64,000 nt of DNA from Astropecten irregularis. Taxonomy: Eukaryota; Echinodermata; Asteroidea; Paxillosida; Astropectinidae. Numbering within the stretch: position 1 is the first letter of the stretch; the number at the start of each line of letters is the position of its first letter. Location: NCBI GenBank assembly GCA_963971285.1, contig OZ020250.1, positions 17,264,783 through 17,328,782 of the forward strand, given 5' to 3'. This document shows positions 45,400-57,900 of the stretch, in pieces. The notes beneath the pieces are model-generated. The model saw nothing but the letters and a program-made list of their open reading frames with translations. It was not told the DNA's origin and ran no database searches. The position numbers and the translations under genes are program-made.

Positions 45400-45825
45400 T
45401 ACGTATGAAGCCCGTGTGTGATTGATGGTATAGATATTATGAAGCCTGTGTGTGATTGACTGGTAGCTATACGTATGAAGCCTGTTTGTGATTGATGGTA
45501 GCTATACGTATGAAGCCTGTGTGGGATCAAGCTATAGGCCTATACATTATGAAGCCTGTGTATGATTGAAGTTATACGTATGAAGCCTGTGTGAGATTGA
45601 TAGCTATACGCATGAAGCCTGTGTATGATCGATAGCTATGAAACCTGTGTGTGATTGATGGTAGCTATGCGTATGAAGCCTGTGTATGATTGATAGCTAT
45701 GAAGCCTGGATGTGATTGATGGTAGCGTATGAGCCTGCGTGTGTGGTTGATGGTAATGCTATGAAGCCCATGTGTGATTGATGGTAGCTATACGTATGAA
45801 GCCGTGCAGTGTGTGGTTGAGTGGT
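45400..45825 (+). repeat. Degenerate tandem array, ~30-40 bp unit
   Basis: About a dozen units of the type 'TATGAAGCCTGTGTGTGATT' plus 'GATGGTAGCTATACG'. Confidence 0.85.
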
Positions 45826-46544
45826 AGCGCGCCCAGGCCTCAGAATGTACATGTATAGCTACCTTCATCCATCCTTCTTACCCTATACTCTACCCTACCC
45901 AATTGAATCCAAATAGCATCATGCCCCCCAAAAAAAGATAGAAATCATTTCTGTCAAACCAAAACCGAGTCTTCATATCCTCCGGACCTCCAACGTAGCA
46001 GTTTCAACCAATTAGACTTGTCTCATTTATAACGAACATATTAATCTTAATCTCCATGAAATCGTCTTTGAAAGGGTTGGATAAACACTGCCGTGGTCAT
46101 GGTCATGGTCACCGATCAGGTCTCAGAGGATCGTCTCACCGCTCTAACCCTGGCTTGGACCCGATAGGAGGGGAGTGCTCACTGATCAGGCTCATCAGTC
46201 TCCAGCGGTGACTCGCATTAATTGTCTACTGTCCGCAGCTTGCCACTGGCTGCCATCCACGACCAGCGGGAGAGGATTTTCTTTTAGGTACATGCATATT
46301 GAAAGACTATAGACAACATCAAGGCTAATGGATGTCGACTCTGAATAAACATCGTGGGGAGAAATTGATAAAATGATATTGAATGGAAAATATGCCCCAC
46401 TTGTAGAAGTCATTAATGTCATCAGCATGGGATAGAGACTGTCTGATGTGGTGGAAGGACATAGACCACATTGCCTGTGCATATGTATTTTGTTACTAGG
46501 AACTACTACCATACATGGGTTATTATTGCAATCATACAGCAGAC

Positions 46545-47115
46545 CGACCAACCAACCAAGGAAAATAACCAACGAACTAACCAGTCACAAACCAACTTTG
46601 CTAACCAACCAAACAGCCAAACAATCATTGGACCAAACTAACTAACCAATCAACCAACCGACAAACCAACCAATCCGACAAACCAATAAACTAACCAACC
46701 GACAATCTATCAACTAACCAACCAACTAACTAACCAACCAACTAATCAACTAACCAATCAGACTAACCAATCAACTAATCAACCAAATTACCAACCAACC
46801 AATCAACTAACCAACCGACTAACCAACCAACTAATCAACTAACCAGATCAACCAACCAACCAACTAATCAACTAACCAATCAACTAACCAACCAACTAAC
46901 CAACCAACTAATCAACTAACCAACCGACTAACCAACCAACTAACCACCCAACTAACCAATGAACTATAACCGACAAACAAACCAATCAATTACCGACAAA
47001 CCAACCAATCAATCAACCGACAAACCAGCCCTTTAACTAAACAATCAACAGGTTGAACGAACAAATAACAATCAACCAATCCATTAAGCGAACAACCAAT
47101 CAACCAAATAAACAA
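46545..47115 (+). repeat. Degenerate (AACC/AACT)n tetranucleotide array
   Basis: About 570 bases of CCAACCAACTAACCAATCAA-type sequence, pure in C on one strand with almost no G. The register is kept over long stretches. Confidence 0.9.
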
Positions 47116-48297
47116 ATAATCACCAATTCCACTGCCTCCGATTAATAGAGATATGAATTCAAACATATTTTATTATATGCTACATATACAGGCTCCTGTA
47201 AATAACCAAATTTCAGCTAAGCTATAGGCATCATCAATTTCAGAAGTTGTCATAATTGTTGTCTACCATTACCAAAAAGAGGCGGCTTTTCAAAAATAGA
47301 TGCATTTCTTGTAAGAATTTCTCGTGAAAAATACATTTTGTAACTCGCATTTGACCAACAATAGGCAAAGGCACCTGTTGACTTTGATTTAAACCTCAAC
47401 AAATAATACACCATTATACGAAATGTAAAATTAAAGCTTGTGAAACGCCATTTTCCCTTTAAGACGACAAAAATAAGAGCAAAACAAACGAAAAGAAATG
47501 CCCAATCACCCTGCTTCCAAACAACGGCTTAAGATTACCTATCTTTCCAAATTGTTATGAAATAGTGATATTATACATAATTTTATACAAGACGTCATTA
47601 AATTTGACAACGCTATCTTTACCTTACATCAAAAATCAATACAGAGATTACAGAAAGCAAAGTTTGCATTGAGAAAAGAGAAAATACAAACATTATCGTT
47701 ACATTATATCAATTAAAAAAAGAGCAGACATATACTTTTATTTCTATATTTTTAGAGGAACATCATAAAGGCAATATACTTAAACCAATACCTATAAGTG
47801 CACAAGAAAAAATATATTTTATCTATTAACTACTGTTTCACGGCAAATTTCTAATAGTTAATATTTCAAAAGAATAACATAAAGGTTATAAAATTGTCAA
47901 AATATTTGTTACAATACAAAATAGTAACTACTATAACTACGAATAAATTCTTAAAACTCAATAAATCCGTCGATAGTAAAGAATATTTTGTACAGAAAAT
48001 ACTAAACTGCAGCAAAATAGTAAATGAGCTTATTTATAAAACCCTGTTGTTTTCAATCCTGCATGAACCTCAAAATAGGCCTATGGGTATTTATAAAATA
48101 CTCTAAATACTTGCTTTATACATTAATAATAGCCAAGATAGTAATAAAAAATAAGGGGTTTTGTTTTTATTCCTTCAAAACTTAACGCAGAGGTAGTATA
48201 CACTAACTAATCCAATATTTTGACATTTTATGTACACTGGGAGCTTGCATGTACTAAAACAATACACATAGCTAGGACCAATTAATGTAACTTGCAA

Positions 48298-48770
48298 TAC
48301 TTCATTGGAAAGTGAACAAAGAAAAATTGCCTGGAGCGGTATTCGAACCGGCGACCTCCTGAATACCGTAGAGGCGTTATACCAACTGAGCCATCCAGCC
48401 CTACGTTGGTGGTCTTTGTTCGTTTGGCAGTCAGAAGCTTCAGACTGACTATTGGGGTCACCACCAACATAGGGATGGATAGCTCAGTTGGTGGAACGCC
48501 TCAGGTACTTCAGGAGATCGCTGGTTCGAATCCCGCTCCAGTCAACTTCTCTTTGTTCACTTTTCAATGACTCAATACAAGTAATAAACTGCTGCAAACT
48601 GCTCATTAGCCAAAATGACCTGAACAATTTGTATCAAATGCTTGAAGTGAGGAGGGCCTGACGCGTTCGTCATGTTTAGCCTTTGAGAAAGATCCTGCAA
48701 CTCGTCAGACCCTCCTAACTTCAAACTTGAAGACTTAGTCAGTTTCCCTTGTGGTTGGTTGATGATTGCA
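48298..48770. mobile_element. SINE-1 inverted dimer (head-to-head), 2, with family E tail
   Basis: A minus-strand head (48330-48405) and a plus-strand head (48470-48545) share the same ends (TTTCTTTGTTCACTTTTCAA). The dimer is followed by a family E foldback (48585-48730) and then by the SINE terminal piece GTTTCCCTTGTGGTTGGTTG. The E element therefore seems to have entered the end of the SINE. Confidence 0.65.
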
Positions 48771-49146
48771 ATATTTCAGTTTTTTTGAAATCCCCAATTT
48801 TCACATTTTTGCCGAAGAACCGAAATCAAATCATAAATGTGTACACATGTAGGTTTTTTTTTCAATCGCTGTATAATGTCACCGACAAACAAATGGCAAT
48901 TGCACAGATTGTGCTCAAACTTATACCAAAATAACAAATATCCCTGCAAAACCAACAACAAAAAACATCACCAAAAACAAAAGGGTTTCCTGATGAAGAA
49001 CGGGAATTCCATGGAATGTATCAAATATTATATTCAGATATAAAAATCAATCGTATTCCAAAAGAATTATACGTTCAAGTGTTACTTTTAAGACTGAGGT
49101 TAGTACAATGGTTACATGGTCTCCTTCGAGAGTGAAATAACTCTAG

Positions 49147-49383
49147 GGCCTTTCTCAAAGCTTGGCTCCGGTTCAGGCTCAGGCTCAGGCTCTATTTCGT
49201 GAATCCATTCTAAAAATGATTGGTATCAAAATAGAGGCTTTGGGCTGAGGTTCGGAAGTAGATTCTCTGGTTTGAAAAGGAAAACAGAGCTTCAGCTTCA
49301 ATGCAAATCCACAACCTATATTTTCAGCATAACAGAGATGAAGCCGTAGCCTGAGCCGGAGCCGAGCTTTAAGAAATGCCCAC
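49147..49383. mobile_element. Family F palindromic MITE, copy 3
   Basis: The ends are GGGCCTTTCTCAAAGCTTGG and the inverted GAGCTTTAAGAAATGCCC. The interior is shared with copies 1 and 2. Confidence 0.7.
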
Positions 49384-50791
49384 AGATACCCTGTATCAAC
49401 AGTACTTCGCATAAAACTGCTGAAGGGTCCAACATTCTAAATCTAAACCCTTCAACATATCAATAATGTGCTTGATGTAGGCGTGTTGTGCGACACAAAT
49501 AAACATTTAGCAGTAATATTACATGACTTTTATTGTACAAAATATGCATCCTTCCTCGTTAAAAGATTCATGAACTTTTTGCTATGACTTTTGTTATGTG
49601 TAGTTATTACAATGATTTGTGAAAAATTAATATAAACCCAAGTATGGTATATATTAGGCTTATTCTCGAGTCTACATTAAACAAGCATTCAACGTTAACA
49701 GGATAGTGTTCAAACAATTTGTAGTACTTCTTAATTGCAATGTACTTTTTTGCATTTGATGTGCATAACAAGTTACATGTTATTCCGTGCCACTCGCTTA
49801 AAGGCAGCGTACATGATTGTAAGGCCTCCAAAAAATATTGAGTTTGAGACAGAAAATCGACTCAATAGTTCGTAAACAGTGCAAACAGTCACCATGGGAA
49901 ATCTTGGTTCATCAGATGCTGGGTTTTTCAAGGAAATCAAGATTTAGTGTCTTTTAAAAAGATCGTTCGTCTGAACGATCTTTTCAGCATTTCGAAAGCG
50001 TGGTGTAACCGTGAAGGATTCGAAGGAGGGGGGCATGATTATTTCGGACGTATTTCTGCTATCCAGATGAACAAAGCAGTGAAAAGGTACATGAAACAAC
50101 GTCTGTGATTAAGTTTAAGACCTTCACTTCTGTTTCAGTACCAAATTCAGCCAAAACGCACATCTTTGCAAATCTAACATGCTCCTTTTAACGACCGGAA
50201 TTTACACTCAGCGAGAATCTCACTGTTAGGCCTGAGTCGCGAAGTTGCCGGTAATTTCTTCTGCCTTACTATCACCCGCTGCTGGCAGACAATTCAATTA
50301 CGGATCCAGCTGTTCCAACTCTGTGGTGTCCAATTCATACATACCTGGACAGAAATGTCTGTAACCTTGATGTGGTTATTTTTCTTTTATGGGGGGAGAG
50401 GGAACGAGACATTCGTGATCTTAAGGGGACACCGTAGTGAAGTGCCTGAGACCCCGCTGCGCAGTCTCACAATGGAGACAGCGCTCATAACGCAGGTCAG
50501 GGGTCATGTCTTGGCATCAAAAACCGAATCAAAATCACGTGATGTTTTCCTTTGAGCGAGCAGACTTTAAAAGTTCATTGAACTTCAAGTCAACGTCACT
50601 TCCCCTCCATTACAACCAATTCCGGCCATTCAATTCAAGGGATTTTATTTTGAAATTTTTTGTCGGTGATAGGAATTTCATATTGACAATGCGACGTATT
50701 TTTGAACGCAAGAGGGCGCTGTTAGGTACAACTTTATTTACTTTCTGGGGGTATGGTCCGATTAATTGTCAATTGAGCAGAGGTCATTTAC

Positions 50792-50888
50792 GGACAATTT
50801 TGTCTTTTGGGATACGATAGAAGTGTATATTTTTACTACGACATGTACGAGTTGTATTCTGACACAGCGGTACACAACAACAACGCAT
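50792..50888 (-). pseudogene. Orphan THAP-type zinc-finger exon or relic
   Basis: On the minus strand an ATG at 50888-50886 opens MRCCCVPLCQNTTRTCRSKN followed by IHFYRIPKDKIV. This matches the first half of a THAP domain: N-terminal Met, the first two Cys ligands, then the F-H-x-[FI]-P-K-D block. The frame meets a stop soon after, but a possible donor (GTAAAT) starts at 50791, so this may be a first exon. I looked on the same strand below 50790 for the second half (Trp, then C-x2-H as in 'CS.HF') and did not find it. It may be a true gene exon with a distant partner, or a relic of a P-element-like or THAP-carrying transposon. Family knowledge: THAP is a sequence-specific DNA-binding zinc finger. 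Confidence 0.5.
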
Positions 50889-51394
50889 TGTCAAATGACC
50901 CCCGGAAGTTATTCGAAGCGCCCTCACTCGTTCAAAAATACCGCGCATTGCGCAAGCCATGTTGCTACGGATTAAGCTAGGGCCTGTGCTTGCACGAAAC
51001 AAAACTGTAAAGCGACTGATAAAACATTTGCTAAGTGAATAATGACAGCAAATACTGGGGATGCTTCCGTATTCTTAGTGTTTATATAGGCCTACTGCTG
51101 GCAGTATTTAACGCAAAATAATGCTGAATATAACTTTGTATAGCCTATTCAATCAAATCATTCTGGGTTAACTGAGAAAGGGTTAACTTCACCCAACGGT
51201 TCGGCCTAATTTGACAAACTAAGAAGTTCCCAAAATCTGAGAAACGTAATGACTAAAAAAAAGATGTCAGCTGCAAAAATAGGGTGGTGCGAACTTGGCA
51301 TGTGCAATCTGAAAATAAAGCGGGCGTGTACCAGACCAGACCTGAAACCAGACGATCACGTGGTACATGACGTCATTTGAGCAGAGTCATTTTG

Positions 51395-51719
51395 TATAGA
51401 CCTTTCTTTTTGTTTACAAACATATATTCGCTCGTGGTTGCCATGGGCGGCCAAATGTTGCAAATCATTTCGTCTTCTCGACAGACGGCGTGACCAACTT
51501 CAACAAATTTTGCAAACTTTCCATGGCTGTACAAAATACATACCATCATTGCTTGTGTTGTTTCCATTACATTCAGCAATTATCTGTCAATGTTTATGAA
51601 ACGGCGTGCACCAAATTGTGGTTATTTTTTATGCCCGGCTTTGATGGCTCTCCATAGTTTCCGCCATCTTGGTTGGCAAAAACTCGGGCTGCAGTGACGT
51701 TGCAAAAGAAAGGTCTATA
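51395..51719. mobile_element. MITE with TATAGACCTTTC ends
   Basis: TATAGACCTTTCTTTT at the left and AAAAGAAAGGTCTATA at the right, 325 bp. The first eight bases match the right end of the element at 22588. It lies just downstream of the SLC22 stop codon. Confidence 0.65.
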
Positions 51720-51955
51720 ACAATCGCTTGAAATCGAGTAGACAGAAACCAGTGTCCCAGGTCAGCCTATGGCCATCAACTGCATCTGAACCGTACAAGC
51801 TAGACTACAACACTCTTTAGAAAGCTCTAAATTTTCAAACCAGGCTTCCACGTATTAAGCCTTCTACATATTTTTGGCATGTCTTTCTTTTCCAACATCC
51901 TGTTTTTCTAAATACAAAAAAAAAACTCAAATCAAGCCTGTTGGTCACGCCCTCA

Positions 51956-54900
51956 TTAAAGCGCTTCCTTCGTCTGACCATCGGCCTTGTCTTGATTGGA
52001 CACGCCCCCATCTTCGACGTCACGGTCACCCATGTTGTCATTGGTGTCCACCTCTTTGTAGTCGACATCTAGGTTAGCTGGTACCCCGGGCGTATGATGC
52101 CATCCTCTCCAGTGGGGAAATCGGAATGGTATCCCAGCTGAATAATACAAATTACAGTCCAGTAGGAATTATTAACTGTACAATGGTATATCACTACATG
52201 TACTAACAACTTCACCCAAGCGTATGAACTATCTTTGGTACCGTAATTTTCGGAATATTAGCCGCGGCTTATACATTGATTTTCATCCTGAAAAATTTCC
52301 ATGCGGCTTATGTGGCAACATCTCAAGAAAAAACTTTAGGGTATTCATAGATTAGTTTAACCAACAAAAGAACCAACAAGAAGTAAGGCAACTGTTAAAA
52401 TGTAATTCATACTTTGATTTTTGCCAAAGAAATGCAGATTCTTGGGCCAAAATATCAAGAAGGATGCAGTAACAGTCATCTGTGAAATTTCCAGTCCCAT
52501 ACGGTGCCCAACGTTTGGAGAAAACAGTGAAAACCGCTAACGGTATTTTCAAATCTATTCAAAGGAGGTTTGATCTTCCCGAGATCAAAACTGCTTTTGG
52601 TATTTGGCTTTACTCTTTTCTGGATAAACGCAGCATTTTAAGCAGAAACATTTCAACAGTATGTTTCTACCATCACCGTCTTTATACCCTGTAAGGTGTA
52701 AGTAAATCTATGACGATTTATGTTTTGGCATGCTACCAAAGTGATGATGTTTATGTTACCTATATTGGTAGACCAATTTATTTGACAGATGCTATTTTGT
52801 TGTCCAATTTCTTTTCTCGAAGTTACCGGTAGTATCAAGCCAACAATCAAATAAACAACATGATTTCTTGATATGTTTGGGAAAGAAAAACGATTAAAGG
52901 AATTATTGAGGATTCTTAAAGGTAATATCATACTTTGGTTTTTGTCAAGGAAATACAGATTCATGGGCAAAAATATCAAGATAGATACAGTAACAGTCAT
53001 CTGTGAAAATTTCAGTCCCATACGGTGCCCACTTTTTGAGAAAACAGTGAAAAACAGCCACATTATTTCTTAAGTCTTTTCTCTTTTATTGTTGATCTTT
53101 TAAAAGATCAAAAAGATTTTCGGTCGTTGTTTTACTAACTTCTAGATAAATACACCATTTCAGGTGGAACATTTTTAACGGTATGTTTCTACCACCACCA
53201 TCTTCATACCCTGAAAGTTATACGTAAATCTGTGAAAATTTCTGTTTTGGTTTCTAACCAAAGTATGATACTACCTTTAAACAAATGGAAGTCTGATTTT
53301 ATTTTCCAAGGAATCCGTTTCTTACCTCCCATTACTTCCCCTTCTTGGATGGTCTCCGGCATGTTCAGTCCCAATGTCTCCGGGAGCAGCAGGGAGCACA
53401 GGCCGGCAGCCACGGCCAAGAGTCCGAAGACGAACAACGGGAATGGCTTCCACACTTCCCTCAACACCAGCAGGGGCGGGGTGATGATACCTCCTAGACG
53501 GGCACATGTGGAGGAAATGCCCAGGCCGATGGACCTATACAAGAAGAGGAAAGGATACTTACAGGTAATATCATACTTTGGTTTTTATCAAAGAAATACA
53601 GATTCATGGGCAAAAATATCAAGGCAGATACAGCAACAGTCATCTGTGAAAATGTCAGTCCCATATGGAAAGTGTCCACTTTTTGAGAAAACAGTGAAAA
53701 ACAGCCACAGTATTTGTTAAATCTTTTCTATTTTATTTTTGATCTTTTAAAAGATCGAAAAGATTTTCGGTCGTTGTTTTACTAATTTCTGGTTAAATAC
53801 ACCATTTCAGGCGGAAAAACTTTAACGGCATGTTTCTACCACCACCATCTTCAAACCCTGTAAGTTATACGTACATCTGTGCACATTTCTAATTTGGTCT
53901 CGTACCAAAGTATGATAGTACCTTAAAACTTAAACCGGGTACGTTTTATCTTTAAATCGCATCAACTTGCTAGAAGGGTCCAGTGAAGATATTATTGAGC
54001 TTTCAACTCAGGCGCATCAGAAGTACACTACTGAATCGCTATACTAAGAAACACACACATTTTGATATTTTGGCTTAAGGGTATAATACATGATTGGTAA
54101 AGGTCACAGAACAGCACTCATACTTTGTCTAATCCAGCATGTACATGAAATGATAAACCTGTGAAAATTTGAGCTCAATCAGACATCTGAGTCACGAGAA
54201 AATAGCGAAAACCCGACTCAAATGTTCTTATAAAACAAAAAGAATGGTTTTGATCTTACCCCGAGATCAAAACTGTTTTCGGTCTATCCTTACTGATTTC
54301 AGGATAAATACCCCCTTTCAGGTGGAAATATTTTAACGGTAGGTTTCTACCAGCACCATCTTCATACCCTGAAAGTTATACGTACATCTGTGAACATTTC
54401 TGTTTAGGTATGTTACCAATCATGTACTAAGGGTAACCAGACGACCATTCTTGTACAGCCTAGGTTTTCTATAAATTTTGGCATTTTGTCAGTTTTGGGC
54501 ACTAATCGAACATCGTGTCGAGGCCGAATTGTGTCTACGGCTTCGTCTCTGCGAAAGCGTCTGGAATCGCTCCCATTGCCTCGTGTGTATAATTATAAGC
54601 CGAAACCACATATTTTGGACACAGCCTTAATCCCGAAATGGGTGCATTCGTTTAGCTAACACGGGTCAGCCCTTACCGGGACTAGTGGTCGTGTTTTACT
54701 ACACAAAAAAGCGAGAGAATGGGGACGAGGTTGACTGGTGTCGACCCGGGGGAGCTAAACGAATGCATCCATAAAAAGGACAAATGGTCTGATACCTGAC
54801 TGGTGTTGGGAAGATCTCTGCTGAATATATGTAGATCAGACAGAATGAAGCCGATATACCAAACTTCCCGAGCATCGCTACGGCAGTCCTTCCCGCCCCA

Positions 54901-57900
54901 GGTGCTACAAAAAAAATATTATTGACATCTTTTAAGTTGAAACAATATACCTGTTTGACTCTTTTAAAGGCAGTAAACAATTGTTGACGGAACGACTCTG
55001 TTGTTCTTAAACGAACATGGGTCATGGGTTTCCATATACCGTGATACTTTAGCAAGAAAATACTGATACTTATTAATTTTCTCGGCAATACAATGTATGT
55101 ACGCCACTCAATGGCATGCAAATAGCAAAATAGGGCATATACACTTATAGACTGTATTTGGTAAAGGGGGTCAACAAGGAGGATTGACCGGAGTGGGATT
55201 CGAACCTGCGACCTCTGGAACACCGCACATACGCTTTGCAAACGGAGGCATTCAGCCCTATGTCGACAGTGCCCCCAAATACTTGTCAGTTATTTTTGTT
55301 CGTTTGCCAGTCAGAAGCCATGAAACCACACACATAACTGCAATATCATAGTACACTTCGTTTAGTCGTTTATCCCTCGTACACAGTCCACTTTATTGAC
55401 CTCAGTGCCCAACCCTCAGGCCTAATACTTTCCATTTCTTTGAAAAAACGCAACATGATAAGCAACAAAACAGTACAGCAAAATAATGTATCTATAATTA
55501 TGTTAATTGTGATCATAATATAACCACAAGGGAAACTGACTGAATTTTTAAGTCATTGAAAAGTGAACAAAGAAAAATTGACTGCAGCGGTTCTTTGTTC
55601 ACCTTGCAGTGACTTATAAATAATGTTTAAGTTAGAATGTCAGTTCCAATACTATGCAATGCAAAGGGGGCACCTGTGTTAGAAACAGCAGCCCCGCTTT
55701 TCACACAGCGTAACTATACTGATTTGTGATTTGTGTAGTGCATTTAAAAACAATTAAAATGAAGTGAATCATTATGCCGGATTGAAATAGTGTACACAAT
55801 TATAAATGGGGTTTTAGAGAGACACGTTAGCGTCTAAAATTGGACATTAGGGAGACATCGGGACTAAGGGAGACTTTTCGATGTCTCCCTAAGGTACCAG
55901 CTACCTTTCAAAGACATATTTTGACTGTCAATATTTTAATAGAAGACAGAGAATGCTCTCAATATGAACATATGTCAATTTCAAGTTCATTGGTTTGGAG
56001 GGTGTTTAGAAATAGGTAAGTCAAGATTGTGCACGACCCTATGGGAAAGTCTCCATATAAGGTCCCATCCTCGGTCATTATAATCATCTTTGTGATTTTT
56101 TTGTTTAGCTCAATAACTATCAAACAAAGGCTGGAGTGATTTCGGGTGATTTCGCAAAATAGTGAAAATACCAATTTATAACTGCGAACCGTATAGCATA
56201 GAACAAAAAAAGGTATCAACTTTTCATCCCCTGCAGGCGGTAAGAGAATGAGGCTTTTCTGTATCCCCCATATCTATGGAAACTTAGACCGTGTCCCAAT
56301 TCTCTGGCTGCGACAGCAAATAACACACAAGTCTGTGGAAACGGCTACAGTCACTGGCTAGTGACTGTACATGCGTATTTCGCAGCCGCAGCCAGAGAAT
56401 TGGGACACGGCCTAAATCTGACACTTTTGTCCTGTTGTCAGAATCGCCAAGGTCCGCTCAGAGTCACCACCGTCTCCCCCTAGTCTTTCAAGTCCAACTT
56501 GGGTCGATTGCACGGTACATGGCTCGACCGATATATAATAATGTGGGGTCATTTTAAAGCTGGGTCATCCAGATGTCAACATCTGTGTTTCGCATTGACC
56601 CTTAACAATTGGCACGACAATATTCTTGATCAATTTGATTGTCGTGCTGGCTGGCTGGCTGTAGGCGTCACACGGGCAGGCAGCATCATTCACAGCCATA
56701 ATATCATAGGCCTAATCCTTCACTATACGCCGCAGAATAATAATAGACCAAGGCGCACATTGTATACAATATTGTATTATCAATATCATATTACAATGTA
56801 ATAAAACTCACACAACCAGGCCAATACTCGGTCACCCTCGATATACAATACAAATTGACTGGAGTCTGCAATACAGGTGTTGAGGGCTACTAAAACTGAA
56901 AACGGGTCGGGCAATCTCTTTCACATCGCAAGTCAAATTTCATCTGATCCCAAAAACCGACTATACATATATACTCTGCACCGGAGGTTGCACACAAATA
57001 AACTCCCATGGACAACAGTGATAACTCCTAATACTTCAAAAATCATTTTAAAATACTCCGAACTCTCACAGGTGTTCAGGTTGCACAGAAAAATGATGAT
57101 GAATATGTCACCTTTCATTTTCTTTTCATTTTATGGTAGGGTGACCATTGATTTATTGAGATATCCGCCTACACTCATTCTCAGCTGAGCACGGCCTAAA
57201 ACAAGGTATGGTTCACTCCAGTTAAAGAAGCCATTAAAAAAAAACATCCATCTGCAAAGCTGCTTAAATAGACTCACTTTCTCACCCAATTGCACCAAAA
57301 ATGGAAGCCCACGGTTCAGGCAGGAGGTCTAGTGCCCCAGTGTCGTATTTCTTCAATCCCTTATTTTCATGGCTCTCAGAACTCTCTCATTTATAATATA
57401 ATTATTGAGTGCTTAACTTTTATTAATGAGCTCGGCGGACGGATTTTGGGACTATTTACTTGGGTGCAACCCCGGAATCGCAACGGGAAACATTGGATAG
57501 GCCTATTTCTAAGGCAACTGAGAAAACGAGAAACTTGGTCTCCTGATGATGACTAGAGCAGGCTAGTCGAAACGTTGAGACCTAACGAGAAATGCGACAA
57601 AAAAAGGAGTGCGAAAGTACGAACGAATATTACCGGTTATAAAACCGTTCAAGCGGTTACCCGGTCGCAATTTCCCGTTTCGGACAACCGCAATGGTTCT
57701 TTTGAGCGTCTTTTCTTTTTCAAACATCCATTATTGATGTAGGACCGACATTTTTTGTTTTGTATATCATCTAAATTCACAACGTGCGAATGTTTCTTTG
57801 TTATACGGGTAACCGTAACCGTAACCGAATTACAGACGATTAATCGGTTACAAATTTTATTCGTAAACTTACAGCCCAAATATTAAATGGTGTTACCACA

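Larger units (their letters stand above)
39121..51955. other. AP4E1-SLC22 intergenic region, repeat-dominated
   Basis: It lies between the stop codons of two convergent genes. It holds TTAA, family B, H, I, E and F elements, SINEs, two tandem arrays (45400-47115), one hAT MITE and the orphan THAP exon. The stretches 43460-44150, 44570-45370, 47130-48290 (AT-rich) and 49390-50780 hold nothing I can identify beyond short anonymous frames and homopolymer runs. The 3' UTRs of both genes must be in the flanks, but I cannot place their ends. Confidence 0.6.

Noticed and set aside
54699-55241. 180-codon open frame
   Set aside because: Only 54796-54904 is coding (an SLC22 exon); the rest is intron read-through.
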